Source: Ignavibacteria bacterium
GTDB taxonomy: Bacteria; Bacteroidota; Ignavibacteria; Ignavibacteriales; Melioribacteraceae
Direction of reading: 5' to 3'
Length of the DNA: 7,302 nucleotides
Assembly (NCBI GenBank): GCA_011049495.1
Contig: DSBF01000383.1
Span: forward strand, 1-7,302
Below the pieces are notes generated by a model, which saw only the letters and a program-made list of their open reading frames with translations, made no database searches and was not told where the DNA came from. Of this stretch, positions 1 to 5,825 are shown piece by piece (within the stretch, counting starts at the first letter, position 1; each line of letters starts with the position of its first letter). A program made the position numbers and the translations under genes.

Positions 1-22
1 ATTGTAAAGTATGTTTTACAAT
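1..22. repeat. AT-rich perfect inverted repeat at the window edge
   Basis: An 8-bp arm at 1-8 (ATTGTAAA) is exactly complementary to 15-22 (TTTACAAT) around a 6-nt spacer. It lies about 46 nt beyond the stop of the leftward gene at 69-491. It could be an operator for a gene to the left, or part of a weak terminator, but it is AT-only in the arms apart from one G/C pair and has no adjacent T-tract that would make it a convincing intrinsic terminator. The left boundary is cut by the window, so the full size is unknown. Confidence 0.4.
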
Positions 23-68
23 AATAATTCAGTGAAAAATTAGAGTCAAGTAAAATTTACAAAAAAAA

Positions 69-491
69 TTATTTGTTTGAATTTTCTTCTGATTCCCATT
101 CAAATAGATACCCGTCTTTGAAAAAATAAGTTATTTCACCATAGTACCATTGTGAATATTTACCCCAATTTTGATTATTGACGGTGATACTATCCGGTAC
201 GCCCCAACTGTCGCGCATCATTTCTTCTGTCATCCCCGTCCAAACCTGCCCCATTGCTACTTTAGTGCCGTCTTCCTGACCATAACGAATGACATATAAT
301 TCTCTTAACTCATTTTGAAGTTTTTGTTGAAGCGATTCTCTTAATTTTTTTAATTCATTTATTTCGTTTCTGAGATCTTCATTAAGTTCTTGGGAAGTTT
401 TTTTTGATGTTTGAAGTGAATCTTTCTTTGCCGGTTGAGTTTGCCCAATTATAATTGAATAAATTATTAGTAATGCGAGGATATATTTCAT
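69..491 (-). CDS. Exported coiled-coil protein with BamE/SmpA-like C-terminal module
   Basis: This is a 140-residue protein of unknown specific role. Residues 1-16 form a hydrophobic signal peptide (KYILALLIIYSIIIG) probably cut before QTQ. There is no lipobox cysteine, so a soluble periplasmic product is inferred. Residues 34-66 are rich in E, K, L and Q in heptad-like spacing, suggesting a coiled coil. Residues about 68-134 match a small module often seen in Bacteroidota and relatives: YG.E.G..V..G.VW.GMT.EM...SWG.PD, then a W-G..QW.YG segment and a final YF.DGYLFEWES strand. The GMT..M...WG.P pattern resembles the BamE/SmpA fold, which in other proteins acts in outer-membrane assembly or inhibitor binding; transfer of that function here is not justified. 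The ATG at 491 has an upstream AAGGA-like site. The gene follows rlmN by 45 nt on the same strand and may be co-transcribed with it. Confidence 0.82.
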   Translation of the reverse strand: MKYILALLIIYSIIIGQTQPAKKDSLQTSKKTSQELNEDLRNEINELKKLRESLQQKLQNELRELYVIRYGQEDGTKVAMGQVWTGMTEEMMRDSWGVPDSITVNNQNWGKYSQWYYGEITYFFKDGYLFEWESEENSNK

Positions 492-536
492 TTGTTTTCC
501 TTTTTAAAATTGTTCAAGAAATAAATTGAAAAATTT

Positions 537-1601
537 CTATGAAGCTTTAACTGCAAGTTGCCCGCATGCTGCTGCAATGTCGTCACCCTGTGTGTTTCTA
601 ACAAATACAGTTATTCCGTTTTCTCTCAATTGATTTGCAAATTCTTCAATTAAATGATTTGCTGTAGGTTCAAGTTGACCGGAAAATCCGTCCGGGTCCA
701 TATGTTTGATTGAGTTAAAAGGAATCAAATTAACTTTGGAAGGAATCTGTTTACATAAATGTGTCAATGCCTTTATATCCTCCGGTCTATCGTTAATTTT
801 TTTCAACATTGTGTATTCAAATGTAATTCTTGTTTTAGTCTTCTTGGAGTAATATCTAAGTGCATCAAAATTATCTTTAAGCGGATATTTAATATTAATG
901 GGCATTATTTTATTTCTTATGTCGTCAAAACATGAGTGAAGCGATAGAGCCAACTTGATTCTGATATCATTATCGGCTAACTCTTTAATTTTTGGAGGAA
1001 TACCCGCCGTTGAAATTGTAATTCGGTTTCGGCTTAGTCCGGTGTTCAATTCATTTGTAAATATTTTTATTGAGTCGAGGGTATTCTTAAAATTTAATAA
1101 AGGTTCTCCCATTCCCATATAAACAATGTTGGTAATAAATTTTTTGCCGTATTCTTTAGCTGCAAGTAAATATTGATCTACGATTTCACCCGCGGATAAA
1201 TTTCTTTTATAACCCATTAACCCGGTTGCACAAAATTTGCAATCCAACGGGCAACCGACTTGAGTAGATATACAAAGTGTATTTCTTTCTTTCTCCGGAA
1301 TTACAACCGATTCGATAACCTTGTCGTCATAAGTTCTGAACAAATATTTTTTTGTTTTTGTTGAAGGGGAATCTTGATAATCAATTAAATCCAAGCTTAC
1401 AAGCGATGTTGTTGTTTTTAACCTTTCTCTTAATTCTTTGGGAAGATTCAGCATATTGTCATAATCAAACTCGAGGTGATTATAAAGCCAATTAAAAACT
1501 TGCTCACCGCGGAATGGTTTTTCTCCGATTGATGAAAAATAATCTTCCATTTGCTGCAGAGTCATTCCTTTTAATTCTATTTTTTCTTTCTGTTTTAGCA
1601 T
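537..1601 (-). CDS. rlmN: Dual-specificity 23S rRNA/tRNA adenine-C2 methyltransferase RlmN
   Basis: RlmN is a cytoplasmic radical-SAM enzyme that makes 2-methyladenosine at A2503 of 23S rRNA and at A37 of certain tRNAs. From the ATG at 1601 the product is 354 residues, normal for the family. The N-terminal helical RNA-binding part includes GEKPFRGEQVFNWLY at about 26-40. The [4Fe-4S]-binding CxxxCxxC is C117, C121 and C124 within QVGCPLDCKFCATG. The SAM-binding MGMGEP is at 162-167. The two family catalytic cysteines are present: C110 (in LCIST) and C346 (in AACGQL near the C-terminus). VFVRNTQGDDIAAACGQL is a textbook RlmN ending and separates it from Cfr. A TTG at 1622 would add seven residues (MFLIFAA), but the ATG at 1601 fits family starts better. 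It is transcribed divergently from the acyl-CoA dehydrogenase, with the small exported protein gene downstream. Confidence 0.97.
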   Translation of the reverse strand: MLKQKEKIELKGMTLQQMEDYFSSIGEKPFRGEQVFNWLYNHLEFDYDNMLNLPKELRERLKTTTSLVSLDLIDYQDSPSTKTKKYLFRTYDDKVIESVVIPEKERNTLCISTQVGCPLDCKFCATGLMGYKRNLSAGEIVDQYLLAAKEYGKKFITNIVYMGMGEPLLNFKNTLDSIKIFTNELNTGLSRNRITISTAGIPPKIKELADNDIRIKLALSLHSCFDDIRNKIMPINIKYPLKDNFDALRYYSKKTKTRITFEYTMLKKINDRPEDIKALTHLCKQIPSKVNLIPFNSIKHMDPDGFSGQLEPTANHLIEEFANQLRENGITVFVRNTQGDDIAAACGQLAVKAS

Positions 1602-1606
1602 CGCTG

Positions 1607-1614
1607 CAAATATA
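1607..1614 (-). promoter_or_regulatory. Candidate Bacteroidota-type -7 element for rlmN
   Basis: Read on the minus strand, this octamer is TATATTTG, an exact match to the TAnnTTTG -7 consensus known for the Bacteroidota primary sigma factor. It ends 5 nt before the rlmN ATG at 1601, so a start of transcription at the usual distance would give a leaderless or nearly leaderless mRNA. No good -33 TTTG element is seen at the normal spacing (nearest is TTAG, about 15 nt upstream), so the call is tentative. Confidence 0.25.
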
Positions 1615-1694
1615 AGAAACAAAACAGTGCTAAGGTATTTTTATTGAAATTTCTATAAACATTAATTAGTTTGAAAAGCGGTTATTATTGATAA

Positions 1695-1723
1695 TTCGGA
1701 TAAAAATTCTTTTCTATTATAAA
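1695..1723 (+). promoter_or_regulatory. Weak candidate promoter for the acyl-CoA dehydrogenase operon
   Basis: TATAAA at 1718-1723 resembles a -10 box. Seventeen bases upstream, TTCGGA at 1695-1700 matches the -35 consensus at only three of six positions. It sits 34 nt before the start codon in the 155-nt divergent intergenic region, which must contain a promoter for the rightward genes. The base composition is so AT-rich that chance matches are expected. Confidence 0.2.
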
Positions 1724-1746
1724 TAAATAAAATCTCACAAAAGTAC

Positions 1747-1750
1747 GGAG
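1747..1750 (+). promoter_or_regulatory. Ribosome binding site of the acyl-CoA dehydrogenase
   Basis: GGAG lies 6 nt before the ATG at 1757. It is one of the few clear Shine-Dalgarno sites in the window and fixes the start of this gene. Confidence 0.6.
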
Positions 1751-1756
1751 CAAATA

Positions 1757-2899
1757 ATGAATTTTGAATTCACCGAAGAACAACTAATGATACGACAAAC
1801 CGCACGGGAATTTGCACAGAATGAAATTGCACCTTCTTCAGTTGAACGAGATAAGACTGCAGAATTTCCTACCGAAATTGTTAAGAAGCTTGGTGAACTT
1901 GGATTTATGGGAATGATGGTTTCGCCCGAATACGATGGTGCAGGGTTGGATACTATTTGTTATGTTCTTGCCATGATCGAAATCTCCAAAATCGATGCTA
2001 GTGTTGGTGTAATTATGTCTGTTAATAATTCTCTTGTTTGCGCCGGTCTGGAAAAATACGGTTCGGATCATATCAAAGAAACATACTTAAAACCCCTTGC
2101 AAGAGGAGACAAACTTGGAGCATTCGCTCTTTCGGAACCGGAAGCAGGAAGCGATGCTACCCAACAAAGAACTACTGCCGATAAGGAGGGTAACTACTGG
2201 ATTTTAAATGGTATGAAAAACTGGATCACCAATGGTCAATCGGCTGATTACCATATTGTTATGGCTCAAACCGATAAGGAAAAAGGGCATAAAGGAATTA
2301 CAGCGTTTGTTGTTGAAAAAGGATGGGAAGGTTTCGGGCACGGTCAGAAAGAAGATAAACTCGGTATTAAAAGTTCTGATACTTGTTCGCTAACTTTTGA
2401 GAATGTAAAAGTACCGGAAGAAAATGTTATTTGGGAAGTCGGCAAAGGTTTCAATTTTGCGATGAATATTCTTAACGGTGGGCGTTACGGTATTGCATCG
2501 CAGGCTATCGGTATTGCCGAAGCGTCTTTAGAAGCAGCAACAAAATATTCAAAACAAAGAAAAGCTTTCGGTACCGAAATTGCCAATCATCAGGCAATAC
2601 AATTTAAGTTAGCCGATATGGCAACTAAAATTGAAGCAGCGAAACTGTTGACATTACAAGCTGCCGGGATGAGAGACGCAGGTAAAAAATATGTTAAAGA
2701 AGCCGCAATGGCTAAATTGTATTCTTCAACAATTGCCGTTGAGTGTGCGCTCGAAGCAATTCAAATTCACGGCGGTTACGGGTACGTTAGAGAATACTTG
2801 GTTGAAAGATATCTTCGTGATGCAAAAATTACCGAGATTTACGAAGGCACTTCTGAAATTCAAAAAATTATTATTGCTAGAGAATTGTTGAGAGATTAA
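1757..2899 (+). CDS. Acyl-CoA dehydrogenase (short-chain/butyryl-CoA type)
   Basis: This FAD flavoenzyme catalyses alpha,beta-dehydrogenation of acyl-CoA thioesters in fatty or branched-chain acid oxidation, passing electrons to electron-transfer flavoprotein. The 380-residue length is standard. The all-helical N-terminal domain (about 5-118) starts FTEEQLMIRQTAREFA. The middle beta domain carries family signature 1, ALSEPEAGSD, at 124-133 and the flavin-contacting NWITNG at 155-160. The C-terminal helical domain (from about 228) has RKAFG at 268-272 and signature 2, QIHGGYGYVREYLVERYLRD, at 336-355. The catalytic base is E363 in YEGTSEIQ, the position used by short- and medium-chain enzymes rather than the isovaleryl or long-chain site. 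The exact chain-length preference cannot be read from sequence alone. No etfAB genes are next to it. It is first in the rightward array, 1 nt ahead of the DUF2442 gene. Confidence 0.96.
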   Translation: MNFEFTEEQLMIRQTAREFAQNEIAPSSVERDKTAEFPTEIVKKLGELGFMGMMVSPEYDGAGLDTICYVLAMIEISKIDASVGVIMSVNNSLVCAGLEKYGSDHIKETYLKPLARGDKLGAFALSEPEAGSDATQQRTTADKEGNYWILNGMKNWITNGQSADYHIVMAQTDKEKGHKGITAFVVEKGWEGFGHGQKEDKLGIKSSDTCSLTFENVKVPEENVIWEVGKGFNFAMNILNGGRYGIASQAIGIAEASLEAATKYSKQRKAFGTEIANHQAIQFKLADMATKIEAAKLLTLQAAGMRDAGKKYVKEAAMAKLYSSTIAVECALEAIQIHGGYGYVREYLVERYLRDAKITEIYEGTSEIQKIIIARELLRD

Positions 2900-2900
2900 T

Positions 2901-3179
2901 ATGCCGAAACTCGTTTCTGTTGAATCATGTGATTCTCTTAAAATATTTCTAAAATATGATGACGGAGTTGAAGGACAAGTCGATTTAACCAAAACTATTG
3001 AAAGGAATTTTTTTGATGAATTAAAAGATTTTAACGAGTTCTCTAAATTATTTTACGATAATAACACAGACGAACTCTGCTGGTCGTGCGGAGTTCGTAT
3101 GTGTACTAATGCTTTGTATAGACAAATTTCTCTTCTTTCTTTGATGAACAGATTAAAAATTAACATTGATAATGATTAA
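2901..3179 (+). CDS. DUF2442 domain protein
   Basis: This small 92-residue cytoplasmic protein has no known biochemical function. The whole length fits DUF2442: an N-terminal MPKLVSVESCDSLKIFLKYDDG strand pair, then the family-typical EGQVDLT segment (24-30), F-F-DELKD, and a W-x-C-G-x-x-x-C-T-N-ALYRQ end (61-75), where most members read W-pNG-x-d-x-x-P-d-x-LY. Unusually it has cysteines at 60, 63 and 68 around that tryptophan. Family members are often paired with DUF4160 and suspected of toxin-antitoxin roles; no DUF4160 gene is visible here, so that role is not supported. Its ATG follows the acyl-CoA dehydrogenase stop by 1 nt, and its end overlaps the next start by 8 nt, so its expression is probably tied to both neighbours. 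Confidence 0.8.
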   Translation: MPKLVSVESCDSLKIFLKYDDGVEGQVDLTKTIERNFFDELKDFNEFSKLFYDNNTDELCWSCGVRMCTNALYRQISLLSLMNRLKINIDND

Positions 3180-3621
3180 TAAAAATGTCATTGTAATAAT
3201 ATTTTTGTTTCCACTCTTACTTTTCGGGCAAGTTGAAACCAACAAATGGCAAACTCATAAAATTGATTATCAATTAAGTGTTCCGCAAAAAAAAGAATAC
3301 ATTCTGAACACGGCAAATCTATCAACAGTGGTGATCTCTTCAGCTCAAATTGTTTATTATAGTTTATTCTCGGAATATGACGGTGATAATTGTCCGTTTC
3401 ATCCTTCATGTTCAGCTTTTTTTGTTGAAGCAGTTGAGAGGACAAATATTCTGCAAGGAAGTTTAATGTTCGCAGACAGATTTACTCGTGATATGAATTT
3501 CTTTAAAGGCTATCACAGCTATTCGATACATTCAACCGGCAAATTTTTTGATCCCGTTTATAATTACGAGCTTCTGCCGACAAAAAACTTGGTCGAGTTA
3601 AAAAAGTCCGAAAATGAATAG
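3172..3621 (+). CDS. Exported YidD-like (membrane insertion efficiency factor family) protein
   Basis: The protein has 149 residues from the ATG at 3172 (a TTG at 3166 is a poorer alternative). Residues 1-18 are a strong hydrophobic signal sequence or N-terminal anchor ending LLLFGQ. The central part resembles YidD: YYSLFSEYDGDNCPFHPSCSAF and the following VEAVERTNILQGSLMFADR align by eye with the family's Y-x-x-L-I-S-P...C-R-F-x-P-T-C-S, E-A-x-x-x-x-G and K-G-x-x-x-x-x-x-R blocks. C74 and C80 are the first two conserved family cysteines. The third (family 'R-C-x-P') is missing, replaced by TRDMNFF. A terminal FFDPVYNYELLP (126-137) recalls the family's G-x-D-P-V-P end. YidD normally sits in the cytoplasm beside the membrane and helps YidC; an exported relative probably does something else. 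The start overlaps the DUF2442 stop by 8 nt, and the end overlaps the next gene by 8 nt. Confidence 0.75.
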   Translation: MINKNVIVIIFLFPLLLFGQVETNKWQTHKIDYQLSVPQKKEYILNTANLSTVVISSAQIVYYSLFSEYDGDNCPFHPSCSAFFVEAVERTNILQGSLMFADRFTRDMNFFKGYHSYSIHSTGKFFDPVYNYELLPTKNLVELKKSENE

Positions 3622-4480
3622 CCCGTTAATCACTCGGTTTATTTTTCTTTTCGTTTTTCTTTCATTGATTAATGCTCAAGATAAAAATGGTTACTTCAGT
3701 TTAGAAAACCGTTTGAAATTCGGCAACTTTCTTTTTTGTAAAGGGGATTATATTCGAGCAATTGATGAATACAATTTTGTCTTAACAAAGCAAAACAACG
3801 ATACGCTGAAATTCAAAATCGCATTGGCTTATCAAAAATTGGAAAGATATGATGAATCGGAAAATTCATTCAAAGAATTATTTACAAGTCAACAATTTGG
3901 AAGTGAAGCAAAGTTTGAATACTTCAAAACACTTTATCTTTCTGATAAATTCGAAACCATGCATAAAAGGATTGCGGATGATTCTTTTATTGAATCATCA
4001 ATAAGTGATAAATTAAAAAGATTGTATAATTTAAAACATCTTTACTCGTCAAAATCAATTGAAGATTCTTCAAAATTCTTTCAACCTTTCAATCAAAACG
4101 AGAGTATCGAACTACTGAAGTTCTATGTAAGAAAACAAAATCTTGATAATAAGAGTCCGGCTTTGGCTGCAGTTCTAAGCGCAATTATCCCGGGATTAGG
4201 AAAAGTTTATACAGAAAATTATGGAGATGGAATAACAGCTTTCTTATTAACCGGAGTACTTACATTTTTAGCAATAGATAATTTTAATGCCGACCATAAT
4301 TTTAGAGGTTGGTTGTTTACCACCTTAGCAGCATATTTTTATGCTGGAAATATTTATGGCTCGGCAGCCTCGGCTGTTTTATTTAATGCTAATGTTAGAA
4401 TGAATTTTGATAGCGATTTAACTTTGTTCTTAAATAAGAATAATCATTTTTCATCAAATAGTAATTTGTTTTGCAAGTAA
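3614..4480 (+). CDS. Exported TPR protein with C-terminal PGxGxxY membrane domain (paralog 1)
   Basis: I do not recognise a named gene for this 288-residue protein. Residues 1-21 are a signal peptide (IFLFVFLSLINAQ). Residues about 35-93 form at least two TPR-like helical hairpins: GNFLFCKGDYIRAIDEYNFVL and IALAYQKLERYDESENSFKELF show the small/aromatic TPR pattern. A less regular helical stretch follows to about 175. The C-terminal domain starts near 181 with a hydrophobic segment leading to IIPGLGKVYTENYGDG (191-206), a further membrane-type segment at 208-222, another at 232-247, and AGNIYGSA at 244-251. The P-G-x-G-x-x-Y turn between hydrophobic stretches is reminiscent of TM2/DUF5683-type small membrane domains. 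The downstream neighbour has the same layout, so the two are tandem paralogs. The ATG is embedded in the end of the YidD-like gene, implying translational coupling. An envelope scaffold role is inference only. Confidence 0.85.
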   Translation: MNSPLITRFIFLFVFLSLINAQDKNGYFSLENRLKFGNFLFCKGDYIRAIDEYNFVLTKQNNDTLKFKIALAYQKLERYDESENSFKELFTSQQFGSEAKFEYFKTLYLSDKFETMHKRIADDSFIESSISDKLKRLYNLKHLYSSKSIEDSSKFFQPFNQNESIELLKFYVRKQNLDNKSPALAAVLSAIIPGLGKVYTENYGDGITAFLLTGVLTFLAIDNFNADHNFRGWLFTTLAAYFYAGNIYGSAASAVLFNANVRMNFDSDLTLFLNKNNHFSSNSNLFCK

Positions 4481-4482
4481 GT

Positions 4483-4499
4483 GCAGATAATAAGTCTGC
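4483..4499 (+). other. Small hairpin between the two TPR paralogs
   Basis: GCAGA at 4483-4487 pairs with TCTGC at 4495-4499 around a 7-nt loop, with a further T-G wobble possible. It occupies most of the 31-nt gap and is followed only by GTTTATAATAAATG, which is not a proper T-tract. It could be a weak mRNA-processing or attenuation element, or chance. Confidence 0.25.
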
Positions 4500-4511
4500 C
4501 GTTTATAATAA

Positions 4512-5342
4512 ATGAAAAAATATATTTACATATTAATCTTATTTTTTTGTTCAGTTTCATTTTCTAATGATGAACTTGCACGGCAATATGAATATGCAGA
4601 CAAACTTTTCAATGACCAAAATTACTTTGAAGCAATTACGGAATTTAAACGCTTATCTTTCTTTGATGAAAAAAATGTTTATGCATACGAATCAAATTAC
4701 AAAATCGGTATTGCTTATAAATATGGCGGATTTTATGATAATTCTGTTTTTTATTTATCACATGCTATAAGAACAACCGAAAATATTGATGAAAGAATTC
4801 AAGCAGAGTTTCAAATTGTAAGATGTAACATTCTCCGCAAAACTACTGATAGAGCATTGCAATTACTTTCACAGATGGAAAAAGATTCTGTTTACTCAAA
4901 TCATCAAAATGAAATTCATTATTGGAAGGGCTGGAGTTATATGATTTCCGATCGATGGGATTCAGCCGCAGAATCTTTTGCAAATATTTCGGATGATCAT
5001 GAACTAAAGATATTATCCGAACAAGTTTCTAATGATAAATATTCGGTTACTTTTGCACGTGTAATTTCTTATATTTTGCCCGGTGCGGGACAATTTTATA
5101 CCGGTAATTATCTCTCCGGGTTAATGTCACTCGCATGGAATGTTTTATGGGGTTATTTAACTATAAACTCATTTATCGAAAATCGTGCTTTTGACGGTGT
5201 TGCAATTGGTTCTTTGCTTTGGTTAAGATTTTATAGGGGGAATATTCAAAATGCAGAAAAACTTGCTGTACAAAAAAATATTGAAATTGCAAATACTGCA
5301 CTACTATACTTAATGGAAAATTATAGAGGTGAAAAACCGTGA
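4512..5342 (+). CDS. Exported TPR protein with C-terminal PGxGxxY membrane domain (paralog 2)
   Basis: This 276-residue protein has the same plan as its upstream neighbour and no named homolog that I recognise. Residues 1-18 form a signal peptide (YIYILILFFCSVSFS); the cysteine at 13 follows FF, which is a poor lipobox. TPR-like hairpins run from about 24 to 160: YADKLFNDQNYFEAITEFKRL, YKIGIAYKYGGFYDNSVFYLSHAI, and KGWSYMISDRWDSAAESFANI. The C-terminal membrane domain has ISYILPGAGQFYTGNYLSG (185-203), hydrophobic segments at about 204-219 and 229-240, and FYRGNIQNAEK at 240-250. Against paralog 1 the shared positions include I-x-PG-x-G-x-x-YT-x-NY and the YxGNI-xxA block, at matching spacing, while the TPR parts have diverged strongly. 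It starts 31 nt after paralog 1, with no clear ribosome binding site, and overlaps the ACT gene by 4 nt. Confidence 0.85.
   Translation: MKKYIYILILFFCSVSFSNDELARQYEYADKLFNDQNYFEAITEFKRLSFFDEKNVYAYESNYKIGIAYKYGGFYDNSVFYLSHAIRTTENIDERIQAEFQIVRCNILRKTTDRALQLLSQMEKDSVYSNHQNEIHYWKGWSYMISDRWDSAAESFANISDDHELKILSEQVSNDKYSVTFARVISYILPGAGQFYTGNYLSGLMSLAWNVLWGYLTINSFIENRAFDGVAIGSLLWLRFYRGNIQNAEKLAVQKNIEIANTALLYLMENYRGEKP
5325..5332 (+). promoter_or_regulatory. Ribosome binding site of the ACT-domain gene
   Basis: AGAGGTGA ends 6 nt before the GTG at 5339. It lies inside the last codons of paralog 2 and is the strongest Shine-Dalgarno site in the window. It supports the non-ATG start and the GTGA stop-start overlap. 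Confidence 0.65.
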
Positions 5343-5767
5343 AACTTACCGAAGAACAAATCAGAAAATTAACAATTGAAGCTATCAATGAATTAGGAGA
5401 AGATGCAACGCCCCAAAAAGTTAAAGCGATAGTAACTAAAGCAATTGAAAAATTTCCGGCAGATGATTCAACTCCGGCAAGTAATGAGTTAGCTGAGGGT
5501 AGAGTAATTATTACTTCATTCGGATTAAATGAACCGGGAATAGTTGCTGCAATCACAAAAAGTTTGAGTGAAGCAAAATGCGATATTCAAGATATCAGCC
5601 AAAAATTAATGGAAGAATTTTTCACAATGATTATGATTGTTGATATAACAAACTCTCCAAAAGATTTTAAAGAGCTTCAGCAAGAATTAAAAGAAGTAGC
5701 AGAAAAACTGAATATAAAAATCTATCTTCAGCATGAAGATGTTTTTAGAATGATGCATCGACTTTAA
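5339..5767 (+). CDS. UPF0237-type ACT domain protein with N-terminal extension
   Basis: This is a 142-residue protein. Residues about 54-140 form an ACT domain of the UPF0237 type: RVIITSFGLNEPGIVAAITK, then CDIQDISQKLMEEFFTMIMIVDI and the terminal KIYLQHEDVFRMMHRL. The DISQ...FFTMIMIVD and QHEDVF..MHR blocks are family hallmarks. ACT domains usually bind small ligands such as amino acids; the ligand here is unknown. Family members are generally about 90 residues, so the first ~50 residues are an addition: two predicted helices (TEEQIRKLTIEAINELG and TPQKVKAIVTKAIEKF) followed by a linker ADDSTPASNE. The start is GTG at 5339, backed by the AGAGGTGA site and a 4-nt overlap with the TPR paralog. 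The usual partner, UPF0210, lies next downstream. Confidence 0.9.
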   Translation: MKLTEEQIRKLTIEAINELGEDATPQKVKAIVTKAIEKFPADDSTPASNELAEGRVIITSFGLNEPGIVAAITKSLSEAKCDIQDISQKLMEEFFTMIMIVDITNSPKDFKELQQELKEVAEKLNIKIYLQHEDVFRMMHRL

Positions 5768-5825
5768 TTAACAATATAAAATTCATTATAAAAAAATTGT
5801 CTCAGTGTTGAAGCTAATAAAATTA

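Noticed and set aside
537..1601. Cfr-type antibiotic-resistance methyltransferase
   Set aside because: The C-terminal DDIAAACGQL and overall motifs are those of housekeeping RlmN; no resistance-gene context is present.
1838..2071. Minus-strand open frame opposite the acyl-CoA dehydrogenase
   Set aside because: It lies wholly inside a well-conserved gene on the other strand, has no ribosome binding site and no recognisable protein pattern.
2691..2891. Plus-strand open frame in another phase within the acyl-CoA dehydrogenase
   Set aside because: It overlaps the catalytic-domain coding sequence; the translated product has no domain-like pattern.
2726..2992. Minus-strand open frame spanning the acyl-CoA dehydrogenase/DUF2442 junction
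   Set aside because: It is antisense to two real genes, and the translation is low-complexity with no motif.
3188..3445. Minus-strand open frame opposite the YidD-like gene
   Set aside because: The plus strand carries a signal peptide and family motif; the antisense product shows nothing.
4567..4770. Plus-strand open frame inside the second TPR gene
   Set aside because: It is an out-of-phase shadow of a coding region with clear TPR patterning; its Met/Asn-rich product looks random.
5173..5556. Minus-strand open frame opposite the TPR/ACT junction
   Set aside because: It is antisense to the PGxG protein's end and the ACT domain, both supported by motifs; it has no start signal.
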